A stretch of DNA of 64,000 bases, taken from contig JAILLP010000004.1 in NCBI GenBank assembly GCA_024693065.1, positions 215,305 to 279,304 on the forward strand. Direction: 5' to 3'. The notes beneath the pieces were generated by a model. It saw nothing but the letters and a program-made list of their open reading frames with translations, did no database searches and was not told where the DNA came from. A program made the position numbers and the translations under genes. This DNA is from Paludibacteraceae bacterium. GTDB taxonomy: Bacteria; Bacteroidota; Bacteroidia; Bacteroidales; Paludibacteraceae. Below are positions 17,830 to 27,270 of this stretch, piece after piece (within the stretch, counting starts at the first letter, position 1; the number at the start of each line of letters is the position of its first letter).

Positions 17830-18882
17830 ATGAAAAAGAAATCATCCAAAAAGAAACATAAGGGAACCAAACGTGTCGTTTGCGCTGCGATTGTTGTCGT
17901 GGCTTTGGTTGTGGGAGGTTTTTCCCTCTACTCCCTTTTCTCTCCTAATGTACGGGTGAATGGGGACTCGAAGCATTTGCTGGTCTATGAGAACGCCACC
18001 TATAACGATGTGCTGGATTCGTTGAAAAGCATGAAGGCATTGCGTTCTGAGCTGGCCTTCCGTTTCGTCTCCAGGTTGCTGAATTATCCGGGTAATGTGA
18101 TTTCGGGACGATATGAACTGGTGGAGGGTGAGAACTCCCTCACGTTCGTCCATAAGCTTATGTATGGGCAACAGTCTCCTGTGCGTCTGACCTTCAATAA
18201 CATTCGCACGAAGAAGGATTTGGCGGAGAAGATCACCAAGAACCTTCGTATGACGCAGAGTGATATGCTCACGGCTTTGTGCGACGAGAACGTTTGCGCC
18301 AAGTATGGTACGAACCCTGAGAATGTGGTTTCCTTGTTCATCCCTAACACGTATGAGGTTTATTGGGACATCTCCCCGGAGGATCTTATCCACCGCATGA
18401 AGAAGGAGTATGATAAGTTCTGGACGAACGAACGCTTGGATAAATTGGCGGAGGTGGGCCTGAACCAACAGCAGGTGAGTACCCTTGCCTCTATCGTCGA
18501 CGAAGAGACCCGTAAGGCGGATGAGAAGCCTCGTGTGGCTGGTTTGTACCTGAACCGTTACCATCGGGGCATTCCTTTGCAGGCGGACCCTACGGTGAAG
18601 TTCGCTTTGCAGAATTTCTCCCTGAAACGTATCTACAAGGGCCATCTGGAATATGACTCGCCTTACAACACCTATAAGTATGCGGGCTTGCCTCCGGGAC
18701 CGATCCGTATCCCTTCCATCGAGGCGATCGACGCGGTGCTCAATTTCGAGAACCATGATTATATCTACATGTGTGCCAAGGAGGACTTCTCCGGCTACCA
18801 TAACTTCGCCGCCACCTACGAGGCGCATCAGGCGAATGCTAACAAGTATCGGAAGGCGTTGAATAAGAGGGGAATCAGATAA
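17830..18882 (+). CDS. mltG: Endolytic murein transglycosylase MltG
   Basis: Inner-membrane lytic transglycosylase that cuts nascent glycan strands and sets their length. 350 residues: a very basic cytoplasmic start (KKKSSKKKHKGTKR), one transmembrane helix (about 16-38), a LysM-like subdomain, then the YceG catalytic domain. The catalytic Glu is in ASIVDEET (about residue 225). LPPGPIRIPSIEAIDAVLNF and YMCAKEDFSGYHNFA are conserved C-terminal blocks. It ends before a strong terminator at 18962. Confidence 0.95.
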   Translation: MKKKSSKKKHKGTKRVVCAAIVVVALVVGGFSLYSLFSPNVRVNGDSKHLLVYENATYNDVLDSLKSMKALRSELAFRFVSRLLNYPGNVISGRYELVEGENSLTFVHKLMYGQQSPVRLTFNNIRTKKDLAEKITKNLRMTQSDMLTALCDENVCAKYGTNPENVVSLFIPNTYEVYWDISPEDLIHRMKKEYDKFWTNERLDKLAEVGLNQQQVSTLASIVDEETRKADEKPRVAGLYLNRYHRGIPLQADPTVKFALQNFSLKRIYKGHLEYDSPYNTYKYAGLPPGPIRIPSIEAIDAVLNFENHDYIYMCAKEDFSGYHNFAATYEAHQANANKYRKALNKRGIR

Positions 18883-18886
18883 TTTT

Positions 18887-18928
18887 GAATTAAGAATTTT
18901 GAGTTAAGAATTATGAATTAAGAGTTCG
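18887..18928. repeat. 7-bp repeat array, GARTTAA family (6 units)
   Basis: Six consecutive heptamers: GAATTAA, GAATTTT, GAGTTAA, GAATTAT, GAATTAA, GAGTTCG. Read on the other strand this is the TTAAYTC unit that recurs at 32733, 40123 and 54542. It sits just after the mltG stop. Confidence 0.8.
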
Positions 18929-18961
18929 TGGATTGAACTAATGCCTTGGGCTAAATATAAT

Positions 18962-19006
18962 GGACGATGTACATCTTGGATGGTGTGTACATCGTCCTAT
19001 TTTTTT
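18962..19006 (+). terminator. Terminator of mltG
   Basis: GGACGATGTACA (18962-18973) pairs perfectly with TGTACATCGTCC (18986-18997), 12-nt loop, then TAT and a run of T. Confidence 0.85.
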
Positions 19007-19058
19007 GTGCGTTGCCTAATGACAACTGCACGTTATTCTTTCTTGTACTTATGACGGC

Positions 19059-19508
19059 TTATTTCACAGCTATCTTAGCGACCCTGCGTTCGTGTCTGCC
19101 TCCTTCGAAATCGGTGGTGAGGAAAGCCTTCACGATCTCCAACGCCTTCTCCTTGGAGATGAAGCGGGCAGGGATGCCTACCACGTTGGCGTTGTTGTGC
19201 TGGCGGCCTAATTTGGCGATTTCCACTTCCCAAGAGAGGGCGGCGCGTATGCCTTGGTGCTTGTTGCAGGTCATGGAGATACCATTGCCTGTTCCACAGA
19301 TGGCGATGCCCATGTCGCATTGCCCGTTTTCTATCGCTTCAGCCATGGGATGTGCGTAGTCTGGGTAGTCACAGCTCTCGGTCGTGTTGGTTCCGAAGTT
19401 CATGAACGCTTGTACTTGGTCTCCTAATTGCTCGATGATGTAGTTCTTCACCTCTACGCCTGCGTGGTCGTTGCAGATGCCCACCACCATGTCTTTTAAT
19501 TCCTTCAT
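19059..19508 (-). CDS. rpiB: Ribose-5-phosphate isomerase B
   Basis: Interconverts ribose-5-phosphate and ribulose-5-phosphate in the pentose phosphate pathway. 149 residues, the RpiB/LacAB fold. The phosphate loop and catalytic Cys are seen in ICGTGNGISMTCN (C71), followed by HQGIRAALSWEVEIAKLGRQHNNANV, the family block with the active-site His. An alternative start is the Met of MVVGICNDHAG. It is encoded 27 nt downstream of parE on the same strand. Confidence 0.94.
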   Translation of the reverse strand: MKELKDMVVGICNDHAGVEVKNYIIEQLGDQVQAFMNFGTNTTESCDYPDYAHPMAEAIENGQCDMGIAICGTGNGISMTCNKHQGIRAALSWEVEIAKLGRQHNNANVVGIPARFISKEKALEIVKAFLTTDFEGGRHERRVAKIAVK

Positions 19509-19535
19509 TGTAATTGATGTTATATTTTCTCGGTT

Positions 19536-21428
19536 TTATTCGTTTGGAGCGTCCTCCTCGATTACCAGGTTCTCGATGATGAAGTCTTGGCGTTGTTGGG
19601 TGTTGTTACCCATGTAGAACTCCAGCATGTTGCTCAGGTCGTCGTCTTTCCTCATGGAGACTTGGTCGAGCCTGATATTGTCGCCGATGAATCCCTTGAA
19701 CTCGTCTGGCGATATCTCTCCCAAACCTTTGAATCGGGTGATCTCCACCTTCGAGCCGGACTTCTCGAGCGTCTTGATGGCGTTGAGCCTCTCCTCGTCC
19801 GAGTAGCAGTAGAAGGTTTGTTTCTTGTCCCTCACGCGGAACAGAGGGGTCTCTAAGATGTAGACATGTCCGTTGCGCACGAGGTCGGGGAAGAACTGCA
19901 GGAAGAAGGTGAGCAACAGCAGACGGATGTGCATTCCGTCGACATCGGCATCGGTGGCGATGATCACCTTGTTGTAGCGGAGCCCTTCCATGCCGTCTTC
20001 GATGTTTAGGGCGGCTTGGAGGAGGTTCAGTTCCTCGTTTTCGTAGACGAGCGTACGTTTCTTCCCGTAACTGTTTTCAGGCTTTCCACGCAGGGAGAAT
20101 ACGGCCTGCAGGTTGGCGTCGCGGCTCTTCGTGATGGAACCGCTTGCGGAGTCTCCCTCGGTGATGAAGATGCTGGTCTTCTCCTGGTCGGTGCCTTTGG
20201 TGTCGTTGTAGTGGATTCGGCAGTCGCGTAGTTTGCGGTTGCAGAGGCTCACTTTCTTCACGCGTTCGCGGGCGGCTTTGGTGATGCCGGCGATCGCTTT
20301 GCGCTCTTTCTCAGCGTCTTGTATCTTTTTCAGCAGGATATCCGCCGTGTCTTGGTTTTTGTGCAGATAGTTGTCGAGTTGCTCCTTGACGAAGTCGTTG
20401 ACGAACTTGTTGATGGACACGCCATCCGTAGGGTTCATGTCTCGTGAGCCCAATTTCGTCTTTGTTTGGCTCTCGAAGACCGGCTCCTCCACGCTGATAG
20501 AGATCGCGGCCACTATACCTGCGCGGATGTCAGGTAACTCCATGTTCTTGTTGTAGAACTCCTTGATGGTCTTGCCGATCGCCTCACGGAAGGCGGATTG
20601 GTGCGTACCGCCTTGGGTGGTATGCTGACCGTTGACGAAGGAGTAGTAGTCCTCTCCGTACTGCATGCAGTGGGTGAAGGCTATCTCGATGTCCTCCCCC
20701 TTGAAGTGTATGATAGGGTAGAGGGGGTTCTCCACCAGGTTGGCGTTGAGCAAGTCCAGCAATCCATGTCTTGAGGTGAACTTCTGACCGTTGAAGATCA
20801 TGGTCAGACCCGTGTTCAGGTAAGTATAGTTGCGGAGCATGGTCTCCACGAACTCCTCTTTGTATTTGTAGTTACCGAATATCTTCGGGTCATTGTCCGG
20901 TTTGAAGTAGGTGATGGTACCGTTCTCGCCTTCACCGTCTATGATATCAGTGTCGCTGACGAGTACGCCACGGCTGAATTCCGCGATTCGGGTTTTCCCT
21001 TCACGGAAGCTCTGCACACGGAAGGTCTCCGAGAGCGCATTGACCGCCTTGGTACCCACACCGTTCAGTCCGACGGACTTCTTGAATGATTTATTGTCGT
21101 ATTTGGCACCCGTGTTCATGATGGAGACCGCTTCCACGATCTTGCCTAACGGAATGCCTCGGCCATAGTCACGAACGGTTACCGCACCGTCCTGCAGGGT
21201 GATTTCGATCTGTTTGCCGACACCCATCCTGAACTCGTCGATACTGTTGTCTATCACCTCTTTCAGCAGCACATAGATTCCGTCGTCGTAGTGGGAACCG
21301 TCACCCAGTTTTCCGATGTACATACCTGGGCGGAGCCTGACGTGCTCAAGACCTTCCAGGTGCTTGATGTCGTCGTCGGTGTAGTTTGCGATAGCCGCTT
21401 GCGTCTCGTTGAAATCCAATTCTGCCAT
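19536..21428 (-). CDS. parE: DNA topoisomerase IV subunit B (GyrB/ParE family)
   Basis: ATPase subunit of a type IIA topoisomerase that decatenates chromosomes. 630 residues. GHKL ATPase motifs: [22 protein letters not shown] and [14 protein letters not shown]. The TOPRIM domain has [17 protein letters not shown] with the catalytic Glu, and later [18 protein letters not shown] with the metal-binding DxD. The length and sequence, shorter than GyrB with no insertion in the TOPRIM region, favour ParE, but a second gyrase-like B cannot be excluded. parC is not adjacent. rpiB follows in the same direction. Confidence 0.9.
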   Translation of the reverse strand: MAELDFNETQAAIANYTDDDIKHLEGLEHVRLRPGMYIGKLGDGSHYDDGIYVLLKEVIDNSIDEFRMGVGKQIEITLQDGAVTVRDYGRGIPLGKIVEAVSIMNTGAKYDNKSFKKSVGLNGVGTKAVNALSETFRVQSFREGKTRIAEFSRGVLVSDTDIIDGEGENGTITYFKPDNDPKIFGNYKYKEEFVETMLRNYTYLNTGLTMIFNGQKFTSRHGLLDLLNANLVENPLYPIIHFKGEDIEIAFTHCMQYGEDYYSFVNGQHTTQGGTHQSAFREAIGKTIKEFYNKNMELPDIRAGIVAAISISVEEPVFESQTKTKLGSRDMNPTDGVSINKFVNDFVKEQLDNYLHKNQDTADILLKKIQDAEKERKAIAGITKAARERVKKVSLCNRKLRDCRIHYNDTKGTDQEKTSIFITEGDSASGSITKSRDANLQAVFSLRGKPENSYGKKRTLVYENEELNLLQAALNIEDGMEGLRYNKVIIATDADVDGMHIRLLLLTFFLQFFPDLVRNGHVYILETPLFRVRDKKQTFYCYSDEERLNAIKTLEKSGSKVEITRFKGLGEISPDEFKGFIGDNIRLDQVSMRKDDDLSNMLEFYMGNNTQQRQDFIIENLVIEEDAPNE

Positions 21429-21546
21429 AACGATAATTCATTTATTCATAAGAACCGAAAGGGAAGCGTTTCGTTGTGTCTCTTCCCTTGGGAAGCGTCG
21501 GGTGTTTGAATTTTCCAACGCCTAATGTTTGCCTTGTTGGGTGCAA

Positions 21547-22299
21547 CTATATGATTTCCAGTTTTTTGGAGGAAATCCAACCCGTATTGCCATCTTCCAT
21601 TTGGATCTCAAACCATTCGCCGATTTTGTTCTTGATCCGAACCTTCGTTCCTTCGTGTAGCACGAAGAGGTCGGTTCCTGACTCGTCCGGTGTGCTTTTT
21701 CCGGTGACGGTAGGTGCGATGATGATGGCGCTCTCGTTCTTTGTCATCGCATTGTTTTGCGCTTTAGCGTAGCCGAATGCGATGATGGAAAACACCAAGG
21801 TCACGATGGCGGAGAAGAAGGCGATCTTTTTCACCAATACTTTAGTCGAGAAAATGTATAGTCCGACGAGTATCAATGTCAGGATGAAGGCGAAGATGCT
21901 CCATTTCGCCCAACCATTGGAAGAGGTGCCGTTTTGGATGGACTGGTTCCATTCCGAGAGGACGAACTTCTCCATGGTCTCGATTTTGTCCACGGTTTGG
22001 CTCCTTGCCATTTCGAGGTTGTACTTCGCATCCTCGTAGTCCGGCTTGATTTTGAGCGCCTTCTCGTAGTAGAGGATGGCGTAGGCGATTTCCCCCTGTT
22101 TGTACTTGGCGTTCCCCAAGTTGTAATACAAGGCGTACGAAGTGCCCTCCTTCTTCATCACTTCGGTGTAAAGGCTGTCCGCCAATGCATATTTTTCCGC
22201 CTTATAGGCTTCGTTGGCTTGCTTCATGGTGTTGGAGTCCACAGCGAATGCGCTGACGGAGAGCAGAGCCAATGTGAGTAATATAATAATTCTTTTCAT
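21547..22299 (-). CDS. batE: BatE: TPR and SH3-domain protein
   Basis: Last gene of the Bat operon. 250 residues: signal peptide (MKRIIILLTLALLSVSAFA), tetratricopeptide repeats (about 25-105, e.g. YALYYNLGNAKYKQGEIAYAILYYEKAL), two transmembrane helices (about 135-185), and a C-terminal SH3-like domain (GTKVRIKNKIGEWFEIQME, NTGWISSKKLEII). Bat genes were linked to aerotolerance in Bacteroides fragilis and Leptospira; the biochemical role is unsettled. It begins 3 nt after batD. Confidence 0.9.
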   Translation of the reverse strand: MKRIIILLTLALLSVSAFAVDSNTMKQANEAYKAEKYALADSLYTEVMKKEGTSYALYYNLGNAKYKQGEIAYAILYYEKALKIKPDYEDAKYNLEMARSQTVDKIETMEKFVLSEWNQSIQNGTSSNGWAKWSIFAFILTLILVGLYIFSTKVLVKKIAFFSAIVTLVFSIIAFGYAKAQNNAMTKNESAIIIAPTVTGKSTPDESGTDLFVLHEGTKVRIKNKIGEWFEIQMEDGNTGWISSKKLEII

Positions 22300-22302
22300 A
22301 TT

Positions 22303-24135
22303 CTACTTTCTTACTTGTTCTTCCAATTTACCTATCACGTCCGCCGCCTGGTTGTACAGCTCGTCCATCGAGTGCTGGCTATCTGATTTGGCGAATCGGG
22401 CGAACTCGCATGTGCTGAGGATATCCATGAATGAGCGGATGGTCTCTTCGCTTACGCTGCGGTTCTCCAGCTCCTGCTCGATGGTCTCTTTGTTGAGTTG
22501 GGAGGTCGGGATGTTTAGCTTATCGCCGATGTAGCCCCAGAGTGCTTTCATCACTTCTTCGTAGAAGGCTTCGCTTTCACCGCTCTTCAGGTAAGTGTCG
22601 GCTTGCTTCAGACGTTTCTTCGCCTGCTTGTTCGCCCTCTTGTTCTTTACCAGTGCGATGTTCGCGTTCTCCTTGATTTGCTTTCTGTAGAGCACCGCCA
22701 GTGCGATGAACAGCAAGAGCGGAATGATGTACCACAGCCAGAAGCCGAGCGTTCCGAACAGGTTCCCTTTGCTCTTCTCTACGGTCGTGTTCGTCGCATT
22801 GATGTAGCGGAGGTCCGTACCGAGGTACTTGACGTTCTCCTTGTTCGTGTAGTTGGAGATCACTTGGCTGTTGTCCGCATTGTTGTCGCCTTTCTCCACG
22901 TTCAGCGTGAACGATTTTGTTTTCAGCGTGTTGTAGCGCTTCGTGTTCAGGTCGAAGTAGGAGAAGGTGGCGGCAGGAATCTCGAATGTTCCTGCGTGGC
23001 GTGGGATGACGAGGTAATCAATCTCCCTTGTGCCTGAGTTGCCGGTGATCTTCTGGTTCTCTTTTGGAGGGTAGGTGTCGAAGTCGGAAGGAAACTCGAA
23101 CGTCGGGCTCTTCACGTACTTGAGGTTACCGCTACCCGTTATCTTCACCTTGATGGTGATAGGCTCGTAGGCTTTGACCTCCGTGCTGCTGATGTCGCTC
23201 TCCATTTTGAAGGATCCCACCGCATTGTTGAAATCGGCTGGTTTGCCCTCTGAAGGCAATGCTTTTACTTCTATCTTTGTGCCCTCTATAGGGATTATCT
23301 TCCTGACTCTCTTCATGGTGTTGAAGATGTCGTCGAATCCCCAGAATCCTCTTCTCTGACCGCCGGTAGGTACTTGCAGGATGGCGGTGAGTTGACCCTT
23401 CTCGATCTCGATCGGACCGCTCTTTTGTGGGTAGAGGATGGTTTGTTTCAGCTTGAATGTTTGGTATTTCACACCATTCACGACGTCCGTTCCCGGTTGT
23501 TCTTCCCTCTTCAGTTGAATATCTTTGCTGATGAAGCCTTTGTATTCAGGCATTTTGTAGTCTTCGATTTCGAGCACGTTTCCCCTGTGGTAGAGCGTGA
23601 TGGTCGCCACAAGTTCCTCTTGCTCGTACACGGTCTTTTTGGAGAATGTTGTCCTAATGAAGACGTCGTTGCCTGCTGCTGCGGCGTTGGACGCTTGTCC
23701 GCTTTGGTTACCTTGCCCGTTCCCTTGTTGTGCGGAGTTCTGTCCTGCCGGCACGACCTTGATGGTGACAGCGTTGGACATGATGGTCTCTCCGTTGTGC
23801 TTGAAGCTGGAAGGGGAGATGGTGAATGTTCCCTCTTTTTTAGGCGTAAGTATGTAGGAGATGGAGAGGGATGTTTGTCTGGTGTAGCTACCGTTGGTCA
23901 TGTAGACCGAGCTGGACTGTGATTGGGAAGGTCCAGCCAACACGGCGAAATCCCGTAGGTCCGGCTCCGAAATCTGGGGAGATGCGTTGGTGATGGTGTA
24001 TTCAACCCTGAACTGTTGGTTCATTTCCACTACCGATGGCGCCTTGAGCGTGAATGTCACGTTGTCGTTGCTGGCCATCAGCATATTGAACCCTCCCATT
24101 AGGAGCAGTAGTGTTATCAATATTCTATTTTTCAT
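22303..24135 (-). CDS. batD: BatD-family protein
   Basis: 610-residue envelope protein: signal peptide (ITLLLLMGGFNMLMAS), repeated Ig-like beta domains in the periplasm (segments such as VEMNQQFRVEYTITNASP and TSLSISYILTPKKEGTFTISP), and a Gln/Gly/Asn-rich linker near 130-150 (AQQGNGQGNQSGQ). A transmembrane helix follows at about 465-485 (LGFWLWYIIPLLLFIALAVLY), then a cytoplasmic helical tail. This matches the BatD/oxygen-tolerance family. It lies between batC and batE. Confidence 0.92.
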   Translation of the reverse strand: MKNRILITLLLLMGGFNMLMASNDNVTFTLKAPSVVEMNQQFRVEYTITNASPQISEPDLRDFAVLAGPSQSQSSSVYMTNGSYTRQTSLSISYILTPKKEGTFTISPSSFKHNGETIMSNAVTIKVVPAGQNSAQQGNGQGNQSGQASNAAAAGNDVFIRTTFSKKTVYEQEELVATITLYHRGNVLEIEDYKMPEYKGFISKDIQLKREEQPGTDVVNGVKYQTFKLKQTILYPQKSGPIEIEKGQLTAILQVPTGGQRRGFWGFDDIFNTMKRVRKIIPIEGTKIEVKALPSEGKPADFNNAVGSFKMESDISSTEVKAYEPITIKVKITGSGNLKYVKSPTFEFPSDFDTYPPKENQKITGNSGTREIDYLVIPRHAGTFEIPAATFSYFDLNTKRYNTLKTKSFTLNVEKGDNNADNSQVISNYTNKENVKYLGTDLRYINATNTTVEKSKGNLFGTLGFWLWYIIPLLLFIALAVLYRKQIKENANIALVKNKRANKQAKKRLKQADTYLKSGESEAFYEEVMKALWGYIGDKLNIPTSQLNKETIEQELENRSVSEETIRSFMDILSTCEFARFAKSDSQHSMDELYNQAADVIGKLEEQVRK

Positions 24136-24274
24136 ATCCTATTTTGTTTGCACCCACAAAGGTACTAAATTACCGCTTATTCTCAATGCTTTTTTATCGT
24201 CAATCCATTCCGTTGCCCGAGGCCTTGCGCCTGTTTGTGCGCAGGTGTCACTTCGCTTATGGCGTCGGGACAGA

Positions 24275-25219
24275 TTACCAGTTCTTCTCTATTCTCTTTC
24301 TCTGTTGGTTCTTGTCCCTTTGCAGACGAACCTTCTTCAAAGTGTTCTCCTCGTCCTTCTCCATCGCCTTCAGAATCTGTTCCGCATTCTCCTTGGAGAG
24401 GTCCGCATTTTGGTCCTTCTCTCCGTTCTTCTGGTCGGTGTCCTTACGCTCGTCCTCCTTGTCGTTTTGGTTTTGGTTCTGCTGATCCTGCTGATCCTGT
24501 TGGTTTTGGTTCTGCTGGTCTTTGTTCTGGTTCTGTTGGTTCTGTTGGTTCTGTTGGTTCTGGTTGTCCGGCGGAGTGATGTCCTTCAGAATGTCCAGCA
24601 ACCTTTTCTCGTACTCCTGCGCATAGGCGAGGTTGAACCTTGTGCTGTCGTTTTTGGAGTCCATTCTCAGGGAATTCTTGTAGTCGTCGACAGCTGTCTG
24701 CACATGGGTCAGGTATTCCGCCAACTTTTTGTAATCCGCTTGGTAGCTTGCGTCCTGTCCTGCGTTAGGTTGTTCGGACTTGTTTTTCAGTTCCTCTCCA
24801 ATCATGATGATGGTGTCCAACGTCGTTACTTGCTTCATGTTGGTGTTCCCTTTGTTGTGGAATGTCTTGGACAGGAATTCGTCCTCGGTTTTCTCTTTTA
24901 TGTCAGGGTTTGCCATCGCGTATTTGAAGGCTCCTTTTTTGTAGGTCGAGTCGGCCAAGTCGTATCTTTTCTTTTTGCAGTATGTGCTGGCTTTGTTGTA
25001 TTCCGTGGGGTAGTAGAGCGAGTCTTGGAATAGCAGCGCATTATAACGACTCAATGAGTTTTCATATTGGGACTTGTCGTAGAACTCGTTCCCCTCCTTG
25101 AGTATGTCTTCTTTTTGTGTAGGCGATAGGTTCGTTATGTTATTTATGTTAAAAATAATCAGTACCAGCATTATGAATAAAATGCCTCCGATGATTATTA
25201 GGTATTTCTTCTTATCCAT
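24275..25219 (-). CDS. batC: BatC: membrane-anchored TPR protein with Q/N-rich segment
   Basis: 314 residues: an N-terminal membrane anchor (about 6-27), TPR-like helices (GNEFYDKSQYENSLSRYNALL; YDLADSTYKKGAFKYA; YKNSLRMDSKNDSTRFNLAYA), then an extreme Gln/Asn/Asp/Lys-rich stretch from about 205 to 270, and a basic C-terminus ending RKRIEKNW. The Q/N region is built from short NQNQ/QQDQQ units and is likely disordered; its DNA is repetitive and prone to length change. Function in the Bat complex is unknown. The neighbours are batB (12 nt) and batD (139 nt). Confidence 0.9.
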   Translation of the reverse strand: MDKKKYLIIIGGILFIMLVLIIFNINNITNLSPTQKEDILKEGNEFYDKSQYENSLSRYNALLFQDSLYYPTEYNKASTYCKKKRYDLADSTYKKGAFKYAMANPDIKEKTEDEFLSKTFHNKGNTNMKQVTTLDTIIMIGEELKNKSEQPNAGQDASYQADYKKLAEYLTHVQTAVDDYKNSLRMDSKNDSTRFNLAYAQEYEKRLLDILKDITPPDNQNQQNQQNQQNQNKDQQNQNQQDQQDQQNQNQNDKEDERKDTDQKNGEKDQNADLSKENAEQILKAMEKDEENTLKKVRLQRDKNQQRKRIEKNW

Positions 25220-25231
25220 AATTAGTTACAA

Positions 25232-26257
25232 TTATTTGTTGAATAATTTGAAGTTTCTGAATAGTTTATTTTTCTTCTCCATGATGAATATCTCCAAGAC
25301 CAGGATGATCAGGGCGATCCATGCGAAGGTCGGGTATTGCTCCTCGTATTCGGAGTATACTTTGACGTCCACCTCATGTTTGGATATTTTATTAATTTCC
25401 TCCTGGATCACTTTCAGTGCGTTGTTGGAGTTGTCCGCCCGCACGTAGATGCCATTGCCCGCCCGTGCGATTTTCATACACATGGTTTCGTTGAGCGCTG
25501 AGCTGATGTAGTTGCCCGCCTGGTCGCGGATGTAGTCGTTCGTGCCCTCGATCGGCACGGGAGCTCCGTTGACGGAACCGATACCCACCACGTTCACCTG
25601 TATGCCTTTCTCCGCGGCTTTCTTGGCGGCCGCTTCCGCATCGTCCTCGTGGTTTTCACCGTCGGTGATGATGATGATGGCTTTGCCGTTCTCTGACTCT
25701 TCCGAGAAGGCGGTGCAAGCCTTCTCCAACGCTCCGCCGATGGCTGTTCCCTGCATGTCGATTAGCTTAGGCGTGATGGAGGAGATGAACATCCTTGATG
25801 ATTGGTAGTCCGTCGTGATGGGGAGTTGCGTGAAGGCGGTTCCCGCGAATACCACGACACCGATCTTGTCGTTGTCTAACCCGTCCAGGATTTGGTATAG
25901 CATATTCTTGGAACGTTCCAGTCTGTTCGGTTTGATGTCTTCCGCCAGCATGGAGTTGGAGATGTCCAGTGCGACCATCACCTCGACCCCTTTTTTCTTC
26001 ACGTTCTGCAGTTTTGATCCGAACTGAGGGCGTGCCACGCAGATGATGATGGCCACTAAGGCGAGCATCATCAGACAGAATTTTGTGATCTCCTTTCCGC
26101 TGGAGGCGCCCGGCATCAGGTCCTTCATCAGATTGGAGTCTCCGAATTTCTTTATGTTTCTTGTCCGCAGTATTCTCGTGACGATAAAGCCTATGATGAA
26201 GACTGGCACGATGAGCAGCAGCAATAGAATATCTGGGTTTGCGAATTTGAATAGCAT
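25232..26257 (-). CDS. batB: BatB: von Willebrand factor A domain membrane protein
   Basis: 341 residues with an N-terminal double transmembrane hairpin, a VWA domain exposed to the periplasm, and a C-terminal helix (FAWIALIILVLEIFIM). The MIDAS metal site is intact: D-x-S-x-S in VALDISNSMLAEDIKPNRL (about residue 96-100), with the downstream Thr in TQLPITTDY and Asp in IIITDGENHEDD. It is a close paralogue of BatA encoded 15 nt away. VWA pairs of this kind are thought to assemble with MoxR-type ATPases. Confidence 0.93.
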   Translation of the reverse strand: MLFKFANPDILLLLLIVPVFIIGFIVTRILRTRNIKKFGDSNLMKDLMPGASSGKEITKFCLMMLALVAIIICVARPQFGSKLQNVKKKGVEVMVALDISNSMLAEDIKPNRLERSKNMLYQILDGLDNDKIGVVVFAGTAFTQLPITTDYQSSRMFISSITPKLIDMQGTAIGGALEKACTAFSEESENGKAIIIITDGENHEDDAEAAAKKAAEKGIQVNVVGIGSVNGAPVPIEGTNDYIRDQAGNYISSALNETMCMKIARAGNGIYVRADNSNNALKVIQEEINKISKHEVDVKVYSEYEEQYPTFAWIALIILVLEIFIMEKKNKLFRNFKLFNK

Positions 26258-26272
26258 CTCTCTTCCTCCTTT

Positions 26273-27256
26273 TTATGGTATGTGGCGTAACAGTGTTTTG
26301 CGGAGCACTATCTCAAGAATGAACAAGATCAGTGCGGCGATTGCCCAAGGCAAGTATTCCTCGCTCTTCTTACAATATTCCGTCACTTGTATTTTGGTCT
26401 TTTCTAACTGGTCTATCTCGGCGTAGATGGTTTTCAGTGACTCGTTGTTGGTCGCTCTGTAATATCTACCTCCTGTTTTGCTTGCTATGTTCTTCAGCGT
26501 TGTCTCGTCGATATCCACAGGCATCATCATCTTTTGTCCGTTGATTCGGATAGGGGCTTGTGGCGCATTGGTGCCGACGCCGATGGTGTAGACCTTGACT
26601 TTGTAGGTCGCCGCGAGGTCCGCCGCTGTCAGTGGGTCGATTTCTCCTCTGTTGTTGGAACCATCTGTCAGCAGGATGATGACCTTGGAAGGGGCGTCCA
26701 CGTCTTTGATTCTATTGACTGCGTTGGCGATACCTAGTCCGATGGCAGTTCCCTTGTCCTCCACCATGTCGTCGCTCACGGTGTTCAGTAGGCTAACCAA
26801 AGCGGTCTTATCTGTTGTGAGTGGGCTTTGCGTGAAGCTCTCGCCTGCGAATACGACCAGTCCGATGTTGTCGTTCGGTCGGTTCATGATGAACTCCGCA
26901 CCGATCTTCTTCGCGGCGTCCAATCTGGTCGGTTTCAGGTCTTCTGCCCGCATACTTTCGGAGATGTCCAGCGCCATTACAATGTTGATTCCCTCCACGT
27001 TTTTGTTGGAGAGGTTGTCGGATGACTGAGGTCTCGCCAATGCGAAGATGATTGCGGCGATGGCTAACATCCTGAGTATAAATGGCACATGCATCAAATA
27101 TGCCTTGTAGCCACTGCTTATGTCCTTGAAGGTGGAGGTGGTGGATACACGCATGCTAGGGATGGTCTTTCCGTTCTTCCAGATGTACCATGCCACGATT
27201 GGTATCAAAAGTAGCAGTAGGTAAAAATAACCTGGGTGTGCGTATGTGATTGTCAT
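26273..27256 (-). CDS. batA: BatA: von Willebrand factor A domain membrane protein
   Basis: 327 residues, same layout as BatB: two N-terminal membrane helices, VWA domain, one C-terminal helix. MIDAS residues are in MALDISESMRAEDLKPTRLDAAK, with TQSPLTTDK and LLTDGSNNRGEIDP completing the site. Its start lies 14 nt from the end of the upstream BatD-like gene. BatA and BatB have diverged mainly in the helices and the region after the VWA fold. Confidence 0.93.
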   Translation of the reverse strand: MTITYAHPGYFYLLLLLIPIVAWYIWKNGKTIPSMRVSTTSTFKDISSGYKAYLMHVPFILRMLAIAAIIFALARPQSSDNLSNKNVEGINIVMALDISESMRAEDLKPTRLDAAKKIGAEFIMNRPNDNIGLVVFAGESFTQSPLTTDKTALVSLLNTVSDDMVEDKGTAIGLGIANAVNRIKDVDAPSKVIILLTDGSNNRGEIDPLTAADLAATYKVKVYTIGVGTNAPQAPIRINGQKMMMPVDIDETTLKNIASKTGGRYYRATNNESLKTIYAEIDQLEKTKIQVTEYCKKSEEYLPWAIAALILFILEIVLRKTLLRHIP

Positions 27257-27270
27257 AGTGCTAACTTTTT

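Noticed and set aside
21459..21489. Hairpin AAGGGAAG/CTTCCCTT between batE and parE
   Set aside because: No T-run on the minus strand, so not a convincing terminator.
24235..25033. Plus-strand Leu/Val-rich ORF opposite batC
   Set aside because: Antisense reading of the Gln/Asn repeats; the minus strand carries BatC in a conserved operon.
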